Part shown: positions 13,203 through 15,635 of the stretch, piece by piece | Position numbering within the stretch: the stretch's first letter is position 1 | Layout of the letters: each line of letters opens with the position of its first letter | NCBI GenBank assembly: GCA_934655755.1 | Contig: CAKUHA010000025.1 | Coordinates: forward strand, 1 to 15,635 | Reading direction: 5' to 3' | Length of the DNA: 15,635 bases | DNA from: an uncultured Collinsella sp. | GTDB taxonomy: Bacteria > Actinomycetota > Coriobacteriia > Coriobacteriales > Coriobacteriaceae | Translations under genes and position numbers: made by a program | Notes under the pieces: model-generated | What the model was told of the DNA's origin: nothing | Database searches by the model: none | Seen by the model: only the letters and a program-made list of their open reading frames with translations

Positions 13203-14488
13203 TAGGGGCGGACCTGGCCGGTGCCGAGGAGCTTGTATTTGTAGGTGGTGAGGGCCTCGGCGGCAAAGGGGCCGCGGGCGTGGAGCTTTTGGGTCGAGAT
13301 GCCGATCTCGGCACCCAGGCCAAACTCGCCGCCGTCGGTGAAGCGCGTGCTGGCGTTGGCGTACACGGCCGAGGCATCGACCGCATCGAGGAAGCGCTCA
13401 CAGACGTCTTCGTCCTCGGCAACGATGGCCTCGGAGTGCATGGTGCCGTAGCGGTTGATGTGCGCGATGGCCTCGTCCTCGTTAGCCACGACCTTCACGC
13501 TCATCTCGAGCGCCAGATACTCGCGGCCCCAGTCCTCCTCGGTTGCGGCAACGTAGTCGTCGCCCTCGGCAAGCCCGGCGTCGGCGCACGCGGCACAGGT
13601 TGCCTCGTCGCCGTGAATGAGCACGCCATGGTCGTGCAGCACGGCAACGACCACGGGCAGGAAGCGATCGGCAATGGCGCGGTCGACCAGCAGCGACTCG
13701 GCAGCGTTGCACACGCCCACGCGCTGCGTCTTGGCGTTGACGATAATGTTGAGAGCCTTGTCAAAGTCGGCGGATTCCTGCACGTAGATATGGCAGTTGC
13801 CCGTACCCGTCTCGATCACCGGCACCAGCGACTCGCGCACGCAGCGCTGGATCAGGCCCGCGCCACCGCGCGGAATGAGCACGTCGACGATGCCGCGGAG
13901 CTTCATCAGCTCGCCGGTGGCCTCGCGGTCGGTGGACTCAATCATCGAGACGGCCTCGCGCGGGAAGCCCTTGGCCTCGAGCGCATCGGCCAGAAGCTCG
14001 GCGATCATGGCGCACGAGTGATAGGCCAACGAGCCGCCACGCAGAATGCAGGCGTTACCGGTGCGGATGCAGATGCCCGCGGCGTCGGCCGTCACGTTGG
14101 GGCGCGCCTCGTAGACCATGGCGACCAGGCCCAGCGGCACGCTCACGCGGGTGAGGTCCACACCGCTTGCGAGCACGCGGTGGTCGAGCACGCGGCCGAC
14201 AGGATCGGGCAGCTCGGCGAGTTTCTCCAGGCCGGCGGCCATGCCCTCGACGCGCTCGGGCGTCAGCAGCAGACGATCGAGCAGGCCGGCCGAAGTGCCC
14301 GCATCGCGCGCGGCGGACATATCGAGCTCATTGGCGGCAACGATGGAGTCAACACCGTCGCGCAGTGCTGTGGCCATGGCACGCACGGCCTCCTGGCGCT
14401 GCTCGTCGCTCGCCGTGGCAAGCGAGGACGACGCTGCCTTGGCGGCAACGGCAAGATCGTGGACATACGTGGCTATATCGACCGACAT
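13202..14488 (-). CDS. proA: Gamma-glutamyl phosphate reductase (glutamate-5-semialdehyde dehydrogenase)
   Basis: A 428-aa cytosolic enzyme that reduces gamma-glutamyl phosphate with NADPH to glutamate-5-semialdehyde, the second step of proline synthesis (EC 1.2.1.41). The length is typical. Visible are the nucleotide-binding region with VYEARPNVTADAAG and ILRGGSLAYHS, the IPRGGAGLI block, the VIETGTGNCHIYV strand, and the catalytic Cys260 in QRVGVCNAAESLL. The C-terminal block FTDGGEFGLGAEIGISTQKLHARGP is present in the protein and is diagnostic. AGGAG lies about 12 nt before the ATG, and AAAGGG is closer. No proB or proC is adjacent in this window. It is divergent from the peptidase gene. 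Its stop codon touches repeat copy C. Confidence 0.97.
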   Translation of the reverse strand: MSVDIATYVHDLAVAAKAASSSLATASDEQRQEAVRAMATALRDGVDSIVAANELDMSAARDAGTSAGLLDRLLLTPERVEGMAAGLEKLAELPDPVGRVLDHRVLASGVDLTRVSVPLGLVAMVYEARPNVTADAAGICIRTGNACILRGGSLAYHSCAMIAELLADALEAKGFPREAVSMIESTDREATGELMKLRGIVDVLIPRGGAGLIQRCVRESLVPVIETGTGNCHIYVQESADFDKALNIIVNAKTQRVGVCNAAESLLVDRAIADRFLPVVVAVLHDHGVLIHGDEATCAACADAGLAEGDDYVAATEEDWGREYLALEMSVKVVANEDEAIAHINRYGTMHSEAIVAEDEDVCERFLDAVDASAVYANASTRFTDGGEFGLGAEIGISTQKLHARGPFAAEALTTYKYKLLGTGQVRP

Positions 14489-14532
14489 GGGCGGCCCTTT
14501 CTCCTAGAAGTTTGCCAACCATGGTAGCCGAT

Positions 14533-14563
14533 TTGCGCATGCCCTCGCGCGCGGCGGTAGAAT
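14533..14563 (+). promoter_or_regulatory. Possible promoter of the peptidase gene
   Basis: TTGCGC (14533-14538), a 19-nt spacer and TAGAAT (14558-14563, 5/6 match to a -10). The spacer is longer than ideal. A start near 14570 supports translation from ATG 14602 rather than the upstream in-frame ATGs. No convincing proA promoter was found in this divergent gap. Confidence 0.35.
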
Positions 14564-14601
14564 TGGTCAACCCGAAACACCGCAACGAACGGAAGTACCG
14601 C

Positions 14602-15635
14602 ATGCCCCTCATCACTTCATACCACGTCCCCGGCCTCTATATCGAGGACCACAGCATCGACGTCCCTCTCGATTGGCGCGGCCTGGAGCCGATGCTGCTG
14701 GCCGTCGGCAGCACCATGCGCCGCGGCGCCATGCCGGCGCCCATCGCCGGCGCACCCGAGAGCATCAAGCTCTTCTACCGCGTGGTCTGCGCGCCCGACC
14801 GCATCAACGACGACCTGCCGCTGCTCCTGTTTTTGCAGGGCGGCCCCGGTGGCGAGAGCCCGCGTCCGCTGTCGCCCACGAGCGACGGCTGGATCGAGGA
14901 AGCCGTCAAGCATTTCCGCGTGGTCCTTCCCGACCAGCGCGGCACGGGGCGCAGCAGCTGCGTAGACGGACGTACCATTGCGGCGCTGGGCGATCGCGCG
15001 ACGGCCGCCGGCTCCGAAGCGGCACGCTCGCAGGCAGACTTCCTCAAGCGTCACCTCGCCAGCTCCATCGTGCGCGATTTTGAGTACCTGCGTCTGGTGG
15101 GCTTTGGCGGCAAACCGTGGGTCACGCTCGGCCAGAGCTACGGCGGCTTTTTGACGCTGAGCTACCTGTCGCTCTTCCCCGAGGGCGTGGCGGCAAGCTT
15201 TACCTGCGGCGGCATCCCCCACGTCCCGGCGAGCGCCAGCGAGGTCTACGCGCACACCTTCCCGCGCATGGCCGCCAAGACGCAGCAGTACTACGACCGC
15301 TATCCCGCCGACGTCGAGCGCGTGGCGGCTCTTGCCGATGCGCTCGAGGAGCAGAAACCCGTGCTGCCCGACGGCTCGCCGATGACGGTCGAGCGCCTGC
15401 AGCTCATGGGCAGCGACTTTGGCATGAAGCCGAGCTTCGAGCGCATGCACTGGATAATCGACCACGCTTTTGTTGACGGAGACGGTACGCTGAGCTGCGG
15501 AGCCTCGGTGTCCGACAGCTTTTTGATGCGCGCCTTCGAGCGCACCAACACGCGCACGAATCCGCTGTACTGGACGCTTCAGGAGTTCATCTACGCCGAC
15601 GGCGATACCATGCCGATTCGCTGGGCCGCGGCCGA
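14602..15635 (+). CDS. Alpha/beta hydrolase, proline iminopeptidase type (S33), 3' truncated by the window
   Basis: 344 complete codons, open at the window end. The family members I recall are about 430 aa, so roughly 80% is present. It is a serine peptidase that would release N-terminal proline from peptides. Visible are FLQGGPGG (78-84), the oxyanion-hole loop in the HGGPG position; DQRGTGRSS (111-119), hallmark of S33 prolyl aminopeptidases; and the nucleophile Ser179 in GQSYGGF. The acid and His of the triad lie beyond or near the edge and were not seen. There is no signal peptide, so it is probably cytosolic. ATG 14602 has CGGAAG about 8 nt upstream. In-frame ATGs at 14521 and 14539 add 27 or 21 unfamiliar residues and lie upstream of or within the likely promoter. 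Exact substrate is uncertain. Confidence 0.85.
   Translation, partial: MPLITSYHVPGLYIEDHSIDVPLDWRGLEPMLLAVGSTMRRGAMPAPIAGAPESIKLFYRVVCAPDRINDDLPLLLFLQGGPGGESPRPLSPTSDGWIEEAVKHFRVVLPDQRGTGRSSCVDGRTIAALGDRATAAGSEAARSQADFLKRHLASSIVRDFEYLRLVGFGGKPWVTLGQSYGGFLTLSYLSLFPEGVAASFTCGGIPHVPASASEVYAHTFPRMAAKTQQYYDRYPADVERVAALADALEEQKPVLPDGSPMTVERLQLMGSDFGMKPSFERMHWIIDHAFVDGDGTLSCGASVSDSFLMRAFERTNTRTNPLYWTLQEFIYADGDTMPIRWAAA

Noticed and set aside
1..15635. CRISPR array, phage genes, integrase attachment at the tRNAs
   Set aside because: No regularly spaced direct repeats, no integrase or phage genes, and no repeated tRNA 3' end within the window.

Overview
The window looks like a chromosomal segment of a high-GC member of the Coriobacteriia (Actinomycetota), most likely Collinsella or a close relative. 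This is inferred from the strongly G/C-ending codon use, the very long Ala/Lys/Arg-rich N-terminal extension on Rho, the VanZ, CarD-like and ROK-kinase content, and the style of the intergenic regions. No rRNA, CRISPR, phage or plasmid feature is visible. Most genes are housekeeping. The accessory material is one REP-associated transposase gene and several families of short intergenic repeats.

Layout: tRNA-Lys and tRNA-His (minus) share one promoter. Then come a PLP aminotransferase and a ROK-family fructokinase-like gene (both plus), each closed by an intrinsic terminator. A two-gene minus-strand unit follows: an unrecognised 520-aa membrane-anchored low-complexity protein and a VanZ-like protein, with the VanZ stop codon inside a bidirectional terminator. 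Next is rho (minus), read from a GTG start behind a leader of about 140 nt. Between the rho promoter and the argS terminator lies about 660 bp of non-coding DNA (7768-8427) packed with inverted repeats, including two diverged copies of one repeat unit. Then argS (minus) and a divergent CarD-like regulator (plus).

The most unusual part is 11188-13204. An identical 44-nt palindromic element occurs three times, each time co-oriented with a gene and starting inside that gene's TAA stop codon (carD-like, HD-domain gene, proA). A hairpin follows each copy: a strong intrinsic terminator after the carD-like gene and proA, and a hairpin without a T tract on the relevant strand after the HD gene. Two of the copies flank, in inverted orientation, a Y1/HUH transposase gene of the RAYT (REP-associated tyrosine transposase) type. 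This is the best candidate here for a little-described system: a RAYT and a stop-codon-associated REP-like repeat that may also act in 3' end formation.

The window ends with an HD-domain hydrolase and proA (both minus), and the first 344 codons of a serine-peptidase-like alpha/beta hydrolase of the proline iminopeptidase type (plus), cut by the window edge. Function calls rest on motif recognition by eye. Promoters and operators are consensus matches only.
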